Assembly (NCBI GenBank): GCA_951812585.1
Contig: OX638318.1
Span: 2,416,380-2,480,379 of the forward strand
Source: Rhodothermales bacterium
Lineage (GTDB): Bacteria > Bacteroidota > Rhodothermia > Rhodothermales > Bin80
Length of the DNA stretch: 64,000 nucleotides
Reading direction: 5' to 3'
Each line of letters opens with the position of its first letter. Within the stretch, counting starts at the first letter, position 1. The notes beneath the pieces were generated by a model. That model was given only the letters and a program-made list of their open reading frames with translations. It had not been told where the DNA came from and did no database searches. Shown here one piece after another: positions 34,328-43,307 of the stretch. The position numbers were made by a program, and so were the translations under genes.

Positions 34328-37192
34328 ATGACGAACTTCGTGATTGCGATGCGCAGGCATGTTCTGGCGTGCCTTGCTGCGGTCCTGATGTGTGCATCGG
34401 CGAACGGGCAGCGCGTTGTCACCGGTACGGTCACGGATGCTAGCACGGGGGAGGCGCTTCCCGGCGTCACCGTGGTGATTCAAGGCACCAGCACAGGCAC
34501 TATCACAACGTCGGATGGTCGCTTCAGTCTGGACCTCCCGTCAGATGATGCCGTCATTGTGTTCAGCTTCGTCGGCTACCGTTCGCAAACTGTGAAGCCG
34601 GAGCTGGGGACTGAAATCCTGGCCATTCTTCTCAAAGAGAGTTTTCACGGATTGGATGAGCTTGTTGTGGTCGGTACGCGGCGGCTGGCGCGACTCGTGA
34701 GGGACTCCGCCGTGCCGATCGATGTCTTGGCACCGCGAGACTTTACGGACGCAGCAGTGACCGATATGGACGATGTGCTGCGTACGAACGTGCCGGCATA
34801 CAACGTCCGGCGGAGCGGCGGGGATGAGGCCTCGCTGGTGCGCCCGGCGTCGCTGCGCGGATTGCCCACCGACAACATCATCGTGCTGTTCAATGGCAAG
34901 CGGCGCCACCGGTCCAGCTCTATCGCCCTCAAAGGCAGCGCGCTCAATCATGGCTCCCAAGGCCCAGACCTGAACATGATTCCGAGCATTGCGGTCAAGC
35001 AGGTGGAAATCCTGCGCGATGGTGCGTCAGCACAGTACGGGGCGGACGCGGTGGCCGGTGTCATTAACATGCAGCTGCGAGATTCCGCCCATGGCGTTCT
35101 CGTCAAGGTGCAAGGTGGACAGTATACGCAGGGCGATGGAAGGTACGGGCAGATCGCTGCCAACGTAGGATTGCACCTGACGCAGCGCGGCTATCTGAAC
35201 CTCAGTCTGGAAGGCAAGGATGTCGAACCAACGGTCCGCAGCACGCAGCGCGAAGACGCGGCCCTACTCGCCACGCTCGGATATCCGGTAGCGGATCCCG
35301 CGCAGATCTGGGGCGCACCGGAGATTCGCAGGGCGCTGATGGGATTTGCCAACGCGGGGCTTTTGATCGGCAATACCACGAAAATGTACGCCTTTGGAGG
35401 ATTCGGGCAGCGTACGGTGGAGGTAGGGTTCTTCTTCCGGTCTCCCGGGACCTCCACAGCGCGCTCCGGCGTGTTTCGCATTGGCAGTGGTGCCACGGCA
35501 ACGCGGGCGGTGCTGGACCTCAACCCGGACGACGATATCGCCTGCCGAGACCTGGACGATCTTCCGGCCTTGTCGGCGGACAATGCCGCGGTTCAGCGCT
35601 TTGTAGCAGACTATCGGGGGCAGTGCTTCCTGTTTAATGAGATGTTTCCGGGCGGTTTCACGCCGCGCTTCGGAAGTGATATGCAGGACTGGAGCATGGT
35701 GGCGGGGTTGAAGGGTGGCCCAGCGCGCGGCCTGCAGTGGGATGTCTCCATCGGTATCGGCAGGAGCGCCCAGGACTACTATCTCAACAATACCGTCAAT
35801 GCGTCGTACGGGCCGGATACGGCGACCTCGTTCAGGCCGCGCGGGTACCTGCAGCAGGAAGTCGAGGCTTCCGCAGACATGAGCTACCCCATCCATGTGG
35901 ACGCTCTGGCATCGCCGCTGAACGTGGCATGGGGCGTTACCTGGCGCAGCGAATTGTTCGAAAGCACGCCGGGCGATCTGGAATCCTATAACCCCGGCCC
36001 GTATGCGGTGCAGGGCTTCAGTGTAGGCTCTAACGGCTACCAGGGTCTTAATCCAGCCTTTGCAGGACGGTGGACGCGGCCTAACGCGGCCTTGTATATG
36101 GATATAGAAGCCGATGTGACGCCGCGGTGGGTTGTTGATGTCGCCGGGCGCTACGAGAACTATTACGACAATTTCGGGAGCACGCTCACGGGCAAGACGG
36201 CCGCGCTGTTTAGGGCCACGGACCGGATAGTATTTCGCGGAACCATAAGCACCGGTTTTCGTGCGCCGACACCGGGCCAGGCCAACCTCAACGTGTTTCA
36301 GACGACGGGATACTCGTCAACGAGGGGGCTTATCGAAGTCGGCCATCTGCCGCCCACGGAGCCGATCTCCATGGCCCTGGGGGGCCGGGAGCTGTCAGAA
36401 GAGCGTGCGCGCAACGTATCGATCGGCACTGTGCTGGAGCTGAGCGATGAGGCGACGTTCACCTTTGACTACTACGACATCGCATTCAGGAATCGCATTG
36501 CGGTTACAGGAGACATTTCGCTCACCCCCGAGATGGTCGATATCATGAACGAGGCCAACCTTCTGGGCGGTGTGCAGAACCTCGTGCGGATCCGGTTCTA
36601 CACCAACGACTTCGATACGCGGACTCGTGGAACGGACCTGGTGCTTTCCTGGCAGCGGGATTGGCAGACGGGGCAGACTTCCAGCGCCAGCCTGGCGTGG
36701 AACTGGACGCAGCAGCAGCTTACGGACTACGCACGGCCCCGCCAGATAACGGAATTTTTGGGCACCCCCCTCCAGCAGCCTACCACCGTCAGTCTGCTGA
36801 CACCTGCGCGGCGGGTTGAGATGGAGACGCTCAACCCCAAGTACCGCATGATTCTAACGGGCCGGCACCAGTTTCGGTCGATTCACACATTGGTGCGCCT
36901 GAACTACTACTCAAGCTTTCAGAGCTGTCCACGCGGCAGTGTGACCTGCATGACGGACGACGGACAGAGCGCCATAAAGACGTTCGATGCTGCGTTGATC
37001 ACCGCAATGGAGCTTGGCTACGCCATCGGTAGGGACTACCGCGTCGCGATTGGGGTCACCAATCTGCTCGATACGGTGCCGCTGGCCATTGTTGAAGAAA
37101 CGCGCAGTCTCGGGCTGCTCCACCCGCGGGCGCTTCCCTGGGATTCCAACGGCAGGTCTCTCTACGTCCGATTCACCACCAGCCTGCTCTAG
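34328..37192 (+). CDS. TonB-dependent receptor
   Basis: About 954 residues. A signal peptide ends SANGQ. A carboxypeptidase-regulatory sandwich (about 28-105; GTVTDASTGEALPGVTVVIQG, FSFVGYRSQTV) precedes a plug (about 120-235; SLRGLPTDNIIVLFNGKRRHR, YGADAVAGVINMQL) and a long barrel ending in SLL. The plug wording NIIVLFNGKRRHRSS is characteristic of receptors annotated for siderophore- or vitamin-type ligands rather than SusC. ATG 34328 was chosen because the preceding 37 codons are not signal-like. No SusD partner is adjacent. The ligand is unknown. Confidence 0.9.
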   Translation: MTNFVIAMRRHVLACLAAVLMCASANGQRVVTGTVTDASTGEALPGVTVVIQGTSTGTITTSDGRFSLDLPSDDAVIVFSFVGYRSQTVKPELGTEILAILLKESFHGLDELVVVGTRRLARLVRDSAVPIDVLAPRDFTDAAVTDMDDVLRTNVPAYNVRRSGGDEASLVRPASLRGLPTDNIIVLFNGKRRHRSSSIALKGSALNHGSQGPDLNMIPSIAVKQVEILRDGASAQYGADAVAGVINMQLRDSAHGVLVKVQGGQYTQGDGRYGQIAANVGLHLTQRGYLNLSLEGKDVEPTVRSTQREDAALLATLGYPVADPAQIWGAPEIRRALMGFANAGLLIGNTTKMYAFGGFGQRTVEVGFFFRSPGTSTARSGVFRIGSGATATRAVLDLNPDDDIACRDLDDLPALSADNAAVQRFVADYRGQCFLFNEMFPGGFTPRFGSDMQDWSMVAGLKGGPARGLQWDVSIGIGRSAQDYYLNNTVNASYGPDTATSFRPRGYLQQEVEASADMSYPIHVDALASPLNVAWGVTWRSELFESTPGDLESYNPGPYAVQGFSVGSNGYQGLNPAFAGRWTRPNAALYMDIEADVTPRWVVDVAGRYENYYDNFGSTLTGKTAALFRATDRIVFRGTISTGFRAPTPGQANLNVFQTTGYSSTRGLIEVGHLPPTEPISMALGGRELSEERARNVSIGTVLELSDEATFTFDYYDIAFRNRIAVTGDISLTPEMVDIMNEANLLGGVQNLVRIRFYTNDFDTRTRGTDLVLSWQRDWQTGQTSSASLAWNWTQQQLTDYARPRQITEFLGTPLQQPTTVSLLTPARRVEMETLNPKYRMILTGRHQFRSIHTLVRLNYYSSFQSCPRGSVTCMTDDGQSAIKTFDAALITAMELGYAIGRDYRVAIGVTNLLDTVPLAIVEETRSLGLLHPRALPWDSNGRSLYVRFTTSLL

Positions 37193-37556
37193 CCGGCGCG
37201 CGTGCGGTGGCTCCGTGCCTGGCGCAGAACGATGCGCGTCTTATCGTAATTCGTATGTGCGGTTTGGTTAAGACCGTGCGAAAACGTTGCTGAAGGCCAT
37301 AGAAGGCCGCATAGCCCGACTAAAACACACGGATGTATGCCCGCTTAGTGCTTAAGTTTGGCGGCAGGAGACCCCTTAGGTAGCATGCACGCGATAGTGG
37401 TATCAAGAAGGAGCATGCAAGGTAGTATGCACTGTGGCATGGATGGGCTTTGCGCTTGGGAAGCTAAATTGTGCAGCGGCCATCTTTCCTGGATTGGCTG
37501 CGTCTGGGCCTGTCTGTCGTCCGGTGCGGCATAACGTTTCACTCACCAAAAGACAC
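37193..37556. other. Regulatory region upstream of susC
   Basis: 364 bp without a supported gene. The direct repeat AGGTAG[C/T]ATGCAC occurs at 37378-37390 and 37420-37432, and a further GCATGC lies between at 37413-37418. These motifs are listed separately. No clear -33/-7 promoter is visible. Confidence 0.5.
37378..37432 (+). promoter_or_regulatory. Repeated GCATGC-type motifs before susC
   Basis: AGGTAGCATGCAC (37378-37390) and AGGTAGTATGCAC (37420-37432) are 42 bp apart, about four helical turns. A palindromic GCATGC lies between (37413-37418). Spacing and palindromy would suit a dimeric regulator bound on one DNA face. The susC start is 125 bp further on. The regulator is not identified; no sensor or anti-sigma gene lies beside this locus. 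Confidence 0.35.
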
Positions 37557-40500
37557 ATGAAAACGAAGATTTCGCTGGCACTCTGGTGCCTGTTCTTACT
37601 TCCCGGCCTTGCCTTGGCTCAGGGCACGACCATCTCTGGGAGTGTGGTCAACGAAGAAGGCGAGGCACTGATCGGTGCCAACGTCATCATTCATGGCCTG
37701 CTGCTGGGGGCGTCAACCGATGTTGACGGCAACTACTCTTTTCCGGTGCCGTCAGCCAACACGGGTGAGACGGTAGAGCTTTCCGTCAAGTACATCGGCT
37801 ATAGCCCGCAGGTGGTGACCATTACACTGGCCGAAGGGCTTATGACTCAGGACTTTGTGATGAGCCTGGACAGGCTCAACCTTGACGAAGTTGTGGTCAC
37901 GGGCGTATCCGAAGAAACGCCCCGCAAGAAGCTGGCCTTCACCGTTTCGGAAGTCGGCCAGGATGAGCTGACGATAGCGGCGGGCGCGAGCCCAATTGCC
38001 AACCTGCAGGGCAAGGTGGCCGGAGTGCAGGTGCAGGCGGCCAGCGGCGGGCCGGGCGATGCCATCTCGGTGCGGCTGCGGGGCTCCACCAGCCTGACTG
38101 GGGGCAGCGCGCCGCTTTACATTGTCGATGGCGTCGTGCTGGGCGCAAACCAGGTGGACATCGATGCGCTGGACATCGAGAATATGGAGATCGTCAAAGG
38201 GGCCGCAGCGTCTTCATTCTACGGCTCGCGTGCACACAACGGCGTCATCAACATCACGACGCAGCGGGGAAGCAACATTCCGCTTAATCAAACGCGCGTG
38301 GTGGTCCGCAACGAGTACGGCGTCAACAACCTCAGCAAGAACCTGGTCACGAACCGGTCACACAACTATGCGACAGACGCGGCTGGCAATTTTCTCAATG
38401 TAGACGGCGAAAAGAACGAATGCGCGACATGCCTGGCGAATGGCTACGGACCTGGAGCAGCACTGGCCAGAAACACCCATGGCGAGTCTTTCTACGACAC
38501 GCCATACCAGGGTGAGCTGTATGACGCCTTCTCAACGTTCTTTACGCCCGGAGATACCTACATCAACTATGTGGGCATCAGCCAGAACAGCACCAAAACC
38601 AACTTCCTGGCTTCGTTCACCAACACGGCAGAGCAGGGTGCCATCAAAGGGCTCCAAGGGCTTAACCGCAAGAGCTTCCGGGTAAACCTCGATCACAGGG
38701 TGCGCCAGAACCTGACCTTTTCGGCATCGGGTTTCTATGCGCAGTCCAGCAATGATGCGCTGAGATCGGATCTGGCGTCCGATGTGGCGGTAAATCCGTT
38801 CTTCGGGCTCATGTTTACGAATCCGCTGGTGAACCTGGAAGCGAGAAACGAAGCGGGTGAACTGATCGTTCAGGCCGATCCGCTCGCAGTCGAGGAGAAT
38901 CCCATTTACACCATCGAAAACGCAGACATTGCCCAGGAACGTTCGCGCATTCTGGGCAACTTCCGGGTGCAATTCAGCCCGCTTTCGTGGATGGATATTC
39001 AGAGCAACTTCGCCTATGATCGCTCTGACCGGGATGAAAAGGAATTCTATGACATCGGCTTCGCCACCATTGATGCTTCCTCGCTGAACGACGGACGGGT
39101 TGAGCGGCGCAACGCCACCAGCGAGGCCCTTAATGCGGATGCAACAATCTCGGCGCGCAAGACGTTCGGCCCATTCACAACGCGCGGACAGTTCAAGGCG
39201 CAGGTTGAGGACTTCCAGGCATTCACTGAGTTTGTCATCGGCACCGACCTGACCACGAAAGGTATCTCTGACCTCTCCAACGTTGAGACAGAAGGCGAGA
39301 AGCTCATCGGCAACGGTGCAAGCACCGTGCGGTCGGAAGGCTACTACGCAACGTTCGGAGCGGATTACATGGATCGCTATATCGTAGACCTTTTCGGGCG
39401 TCGAGACGGAAGCTCACTCTTTGGGGCAGAAGAGCGCTGGCAGACTTACTACCGCGCCAGCGGCGCATGGCGGATCTCAGAGGAGGACTTCTGGAGCGTC
39501 GACAATCCGATCACTGAACTCAAACTGCGCAGCTCTATCGGCACAGCAGGCGGACGTCCAAGATTCGAGGCGCAGTATGAGACGCTGACACTCAACAACG
39601 GTCAGCTCAGCAAGTCGACGCTGGGCAACAGATTCCTGAAGCCGGAATTGCAGACCGAGATTGAGGTCGGGATGGATATCGGTATTCAAAACCGCATATT
39701 CCTGGAGCTCGTCTACGCGCAAACCACGGTGAAAGACCAACTCCTGCAAGTGCCGCGAGCCGGCTACTACGGCTTTGGATCGCAGTGGCAAAATGCTGGC
39801 GATCTGGCCACAAATACCATCGAAGCAACGGTGTCCGGCGCGCTTATTGATCGTTCGGACCTGTTCATGGATTTCAGTCTGACCTTTGATCGTACCCGTC
39901 AGGAGATCACCGCCTTCCACTCGAATCCGTATCTGGGCGGCCCGCTCGGGCTTTTCTTCATCCGGGACAATGAGCGGCTGGGTACCATGTACGGCAATCT
40001 CTTCATCACCGATACGTCGCAGCTGCCGACAGGAACCGATGCGAGTTACTTTGATCTGAACGATGACGGCTATCTGGTCCCCGTAGGACAGGGTAATTCC
40101 TATACCAGTGGCACCGGTGCCGATGGCATGGTGGGCACTGACGACGATCTGTGGGGCACGCTGGTCGACGTAGACGGGACCAGTTACCGTTGGGGCATTC
40201 CGATCAAGTACTACGATGAAGCAGAGGAAACGGCCATCGTGGAGATCGCCAATGCAGTGCCGAACTTCAGCCTGGGCCTGAACACCACCATGAGTTACAA
40301 GGGCATCAGCGTTTACATGCTGTGGGGCGCGCAGGTCGGCGGCGATGTGTACAACTTCACCAAGCAGTGGAGCTACCGCGATGGCCGCGCCTCGGATCAG
40401 GATCAGGGCGGCAAGGCCGAGGGCGACAAGAAGTCGATCACCTATTACGAGGTGCTCTACGATGCCACGGCGCGCAACAGCCACTTCGTTGAGGATGCCA

Positions 40501-40757
40501 CATACATCAAGCTTCGGGAGTTGTCGGTCGGGTACACGTTCAATCGTCGGCAGCTGCAGCGCGTGTTCGGCAATTCGCTCCACTCGATCGGCATCAGCCT
40601 GATCGGCCGCAATCTGCTGACGTTTGCTGATTACACGGGCTTCGATCCTGAGGTGGGCAGCACGGCTGAATTCGGCGACGCCACGCTCGGTCGCGTGGAC
40701 AACTTCAATTACCCGTCGTATCGCACGTATCGCGCAAAGCTGGAAATCCAGTTTTAG
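37557..40757 (+). CDS. susC: SusC/RagA-family TonB-linked outer-membrane transporter
   Basis: About 1066 residues. A signal peptide ends GLALAQ. A carboxypeptidase-regulatory domain (about 22-110; ISGSVVNEEGEALIGANVI) is followed by the SusC-type plug, with the family signatures RLRGSTSLTGGSAPLYIVDGVV, EIVKGAAASSFYGSRA and NGVINITT. The barrel ends in LEIQF. SusC forms a pedal-bin importer with the lipoprotein SusD encoded 42 bp downstream. ATG 37557 was chosen because the 41 codons before it do not form a leader. The substrate is not shown by the sequence. The symbol is a family label, not an orthologue claim. Confidence 0.95.
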   Translation: MKTKISLALWCLFLLPGLALAQGTTISGSVVNEEGEALIGANVIIHGLLLGASTDVDGNYSFPVPSANTGETVELSVKYIGYSPQVVTITLAEGLMTQDFVMSLDRLNLDEVVVTGVSEETPRKKLAFTVSEVGQDELTIAAGASPIANLQGKVAGVQVQAASGGPGDAISVRLRGSTSLTGGSAPLYIVDGVVLGANQVDIDALDIENMEIVKGAAASSFYGSRAHNGVINITTQRGSNIPLNQTRVVVRNEYGVNNLSKNLVTNRSHNYATDAAGNFLNVDGEKNECATCLANGYGPGAALARNTHGESFYDTPYQGELYDAFSTFFTPGDTYINYVGISQNSTKTNFLASFTNTAEQGAIKGLQGLNRKSFRVNLDHRVRQNLTFSASGFYAQSSNDALRSDLASDVAVNPFFGLMFTNPLVNLEARNEAGELIVQADPLAVEENPIYTIENADIAQERSRILGNFRVQFSPLSWMDIQSNFAYDRSDRDEKEFYDIGFATIDASSLNDGRVERRNATSEALNADATISARKTFGPFTTRGQFKAQVEDFQAFTEFVIGTDLTTKGISDLSNVETEGEKLIGNGASTVRSEGYYATFGADYMDRYIVDLFGRRDGSSLFGAEERWQTYYRASGAWRISEEDFWSVDNPITELKLRSSIGTAGGRPRFEAQYETLTLNNGQLSKSTLGNRFLKPELQTEIEVGMDIGIQNRIFLELVYAQTTVKDQLLQVPRAGYYGFGSQWQNAGDLATNTIEATVSGALIDRSDLFMDFSLTFDRTRQEITAFHSNPYLGGPLGLFFIRDNERLGTMYGNLFITDTSQLPTGTDASYFDLNDDGYLVPVGQGNSYTSGTGADGMVGTDDDLWGTLVDVDGTSYRWGIPIKYYDEAEETAIVEIANAVPNFSLGLNTTMSYKGISVYMLWGAQVGGDVYNFTKQWSYRDGRASDQDQGGKAEGDKKSITYYEVLYDATARNSHFVEDATYIKLRELSVGYTFNRRQLQRVFGNSLHSIGISLIGRNLLTFADYTGFDPEVGSTAEFGDATLGRVDNFNYPSYRTYRAKLEIQF

Positions 40758-40799
40758 CACGCCAGTCCATCAATACCCTAAACGCACACGGTGCTTATC

Positions 40800-42413
40800 A
40801 TGAAACAATCGATTTTGTCCGGGCTAGCGTGCTTACTACTGTTAGCGGGCTGCCAGGACCTTGCTGTTGAAAACCCCAACAATCCCGATCGCGCGGTTGC
40901 CTTTCAGCAGCCAGGCGACGTAGTCAACCTGATCAGCGGGACCTTCCAGGACTATTGGCTGGGCATTCAGAACTGCAGCCGCGGGGCGATGTTCTACTCC
41001 ACCATAGCCGACGAGAACTCTTCCTCATGGGCCAACTGGGGCATGCGCGACATGTCTTCAGAGCCGCGTATCGCGTGGGACAACAGCCCCACCTACAACC
41101 GTCGGGGCTCCACGCAGAATCCGTGGTTTGATGCGTACCGCGGCATTTCCAATGCCAACGATGCGCTCCAGGCAATCGCACGCGCAGAAGAAGAGGGGAG
41201 TGTGGACAACAATACCTTTACCCGGGATGGATACGACACCAATCTGCTGAAGGCCTTTGCGAAGATGCATCAGGGCCTGATGCACGGGACGCTAGCGCTG
41301 ATATTCGACCAGGCGTTCATCGTAGACGAAACCATTGATTTGGCTGAGGCGCAGCTGGATCTGCAGCCCTACGGTGAAGTAGCCACGCAGGCAATTCGCG
41401 TGCTGGACGAGGCCGCGGCCATTGCTTCGGCCAACAGCTTTACGATAAGCGCATCGGACGACTGGATCTGGGGACTCGATGTGGACAATCAGCGGATGGT
41501 TCGGCTGATCAACTCGTTCGTCGCCCGCATTATGGTGCAGAGTGCGCGGAGTCCCGAAGAGCGCGCCGCGGTGAACTGGCAGGAGGTGATAAACCGCGTC
41601 AACCAAGGCATTACCGAGGACTTTTCGCCGATCGGAGATGACGACGGCAACACGGAGTGGGATTGCCTGAAGTTCTATGGCCAGAACGGGACCACCTGGA
41701 GTCGCGCCGACTATCGGACGATCGGCCCCGCCGACGAGTCGGGGGGCTACGCGGCGTGGCTGGCCGCTCCGCTTATTGATCGCGTCGTATTCGACATTGA
41801 AACGGCGGATCGCCGGATCGTCGGGGATCCAGATGATGTGACCGTGGATGGCTCAGACTTTCAATACCAGGGCAACAATGGCCCCTTTCCGGCCGCACGC
41901 GGCACCTACCACTACTCGTCGCACAACCACAAGCGTTACCAGTACTACAATACCGGCAACGGGAACGGAGCCATGCCGCACATGATCATGACAGAGATGG
42001 ACATGTACAGGGCGGAAGCGCTGCTGCGGACCGGCGGCAGCACGGACGAGGTGGCCACGCTGCTCAACAAGACGCGTGTAACGCGTGGACAGCTGAACCC
42101 TGCCATGGGCAGCGATCCCAGGGGAAGCTCCACGGATGCACAGAGTCATCTGGATTCGGCCAGCCTCTGGGCCAAGCTGAAGCATGAGCGGCGCATTGAG
42201 ACGTTCCAGACCGCCGCTGGTCTGGCCTACTATGACGACCGCGGCCTGGGCGATCTGGTTCCAGGTACGCCAATTCACTTCCCCGTGCCCGGCCGGGAAC
42301 TCGAAACCCTGGGTCTGCCGAACTACACCTTCGGCGGCGTAGGCGGGACGGGCGGCGCGCCCACGGCTTATCGGGATGGAGGAGCCATAGACCTTAACCG
42401 AATTCGCCGCTAG
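40800..42413 (+). CDS. susD: SusD/RagB-family surface lipoprotein
   Basis: About 537 residues. A type II signal with lipobox LLAGC (Cys at residue 18) is followed by the helical TPR-like SusD fold: NPWFDAYRGISNANDALQAI, LLKAFAKMHQGLMHGTLALIFDQAF, MIMTEMDMYRAEALLRTGG and LKHERRIETFQTAAGLAYYDDRGLG. SusD caps the SusC barrel and captures the ligand. The start is ATG 40800, since GTG 40791 would add only three residues. A strong hairpin follows the stop and separates the SusCD pair from the next genes. Confidence 0.92.
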   Translation: MKQSILSGLACLLLLAGCQDLAVENPNNPDRAVAFQQPGDVVNLISGTFQDYWLGIQNCSRGAMFYSTIADENSSSWANWGMRDMSSEPRIAWDNSPTYNRRGSTQNPWFDAYRGISNANDALQAIARAEEEGSVDNNTFTRDGYDTNLLKAFAKMHQGLMHGTLALIFDQAFIVDETIDLAEAQLDLQPYGEVATQAIRVLDEAAAIASANSFTISASDDWIWGLDVDNQRMVRLINSFVARIMVQSARSPEERAAVNWQEVINRVNQGITEDFSPIGDDDGNTEWDCLKFYGQNGTTWSRADYRTIGPADESGGYAAWLAAPLIDRVVFDIETADRRIVGDPDDVTVDGSDFQYQGNNGPFPAARGTYHYSSHNHKRYQYYNTGNGNGAMPHMIMTEMDMYRAEALLRTGGSTDEVATLLNKTRVTRGQLNPAMGSDPRGSSTDAQSHLDSASLWAKLKHERRIETFQTAAGLAYYDDRGLGDLVPGTPIHFPVPGRELETLGLPNYTFGGVGGTGGAPTAYRDGGAIDLNRIRR

Positions 42414-42433
42414 GCCTTAGCGGCAGGCAATAA

Positions 42434-42478
42434 GCGGGCAGGAGGCCAGCGCACCCCGCGCTGGCCTCCGCAGCCCGC
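42434..42478 (+). terminator. Strong hairpin between susD and the next gene
   Basis: A perfect 12-bp stem, GGAGGCCAGCGC (42441-42452) with GCGCTGGCCTCC (42458-42469) around ACCCC, is extended by GCGGGC/GCCCGC (42434-42439 and 42473-42478) across a small internal loop. No T-tract follows. It lies 20 bp after susD and ends 12 bp before the next ATG. It may be an attenuator or an mRNA-stabilising structure that sets SusCD levels apart from the downstream genes. Confidence 0.6.
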
Positions 42479-42481
42479 ATT

Positions 42482-42486
42482 GGAGG
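42482..42486 (+). promoter_or_regulatory. Strong Shine-Dalgarno site (GGAGG)
   Basis: GGAGG at 42482-42486 lies 4 bp before ATG 42491, directly after the hairpin. Most starts in this window lack a good Shine-Dalgarno, so this one is notable and fixes the start. Confidence 0.5.
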
Positions 42487-42490
42487 CACC

Positions 42491-42994
42491 ATGCGTACTA
42501 TACCGAGTCTTTTTGTCGTCTTGGTGCTCATCCTGACTGGCTGCTCTGGATCGGGTGCGAGCGCCGACGATGCGCCGCGGGTCCGCAACACGGTCAGAGC
42601 GACGCTCGGCACGACTACGGCGGATCACGTCATCCGAGCGACCGAGGATATACTCACCATCCGCAACAGGTATCAGTTTGAACGGCGCATCGAGACCGCG
42701 GAAGATATTCGCCTGCTAACCTCGTGGTTGGAAGTTCCTGCCGCGGATGACGAGAAGGCGCTCGGATACGGGTTTGTGCGCATACGGATTACGGTAAGCG
42801 CCCGGCCGCGCGACAGAACAGCGGGAACGTATGCGGCCACACTCAACGCCGAGATCGAGGGCCGTGCCCCTACCGGTGACATCTGGACAAAGATTCCCGT
42901 AACCGACGGTAGAAACGCCTATCTGAAGGAGATCACCGACTTTCTGGAGAACGAATTCAAGGGTGGCGTGCGACCTGGGAGGGCGAACGACTAG
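42491..42994 (+). CDS. Small lipoprotein of unknown function
   Basis: 167 residues. A clear lipoprotein signal MRTIPSLFVVLVLILTGC puts the acylated Cys at residue 18. The mature part is a mixed alpha/beta segment with charged strands (GYGFVRIRITVSARPRD, ATLNAEIEGRAPTG) and a C-terminal helix KEITDFLENEF. I do not recognise the family. It sits between SusD and the FG-GAP lipoproteins, flanked by hairpins on both sides, so it could be transcribed with either part or separately. A small surface-layer accessory is possible but unproven. Confidence 0.75.
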   Translation: MRTIPSLFVVLVLILTGCSGSGASADDAPRVRNTVRATLGTTTADHVIRATEDILTIRNRYQFERRIETAEDIRLLTSWLEVPAADDEKALGYGFVRIRITVSARPRDRTAGTYAATLNAEIEGRAPTGDIWTKIPVTDGRNAYLKEITDFLENEFKGGVRPGRAND

Positions 42995-43307
42995 GCGGCA
43001 AGGCCGCAATCGGCCGTGGAATGGAGCTGGCGAATGCCGCCACACGGATTCGGCGCGGCAGCATTCGCCTTCAGTACTGTTGCCATCAAGCCGGATCAGA
43101 CGGGGCACGCAGAACGGCCCTGGTGCAAGCGCGAAGCCCTGTGCCGCTCTGACACACTGAAGCCCTCGCATTGGCTGTGACCACGGACTTGGAGCGGTGT
43201 GCTTCATTTCCTGGCACGCATCGCGCCTGAAAGTCTTGCGTGGCATGGCGCTCCTCAAGGTTCGATACTGGCACTTCATCGCATCTGGTTGGGAGCCTGA
43301 CAAGCCG
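42995..43307. other. Intergenic region before the FG-GAP gene cluster
   Basis: About 313 bp holding the hairpin at 43029-43069 and the leader of the next gene. The translated frame from 43197 would cover its 3' end if the longer start were used. No other gene is seen. Confidence 0.45.
43029..43069 (+). terminator. Hairpin before the FG-GAP lipoprotein operon
   Basis: GGCGAATG (43029-43036) pairs with CATTCGCC (43062-43069), and CCGC/GCGG extend it inward (43037-43040 with 43055-43058, three-base bulge). It lies 35 bp after the small lipoprotein gene. No T-tract follows. It is a candidate processing or termination site. Confidence 0.45.
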
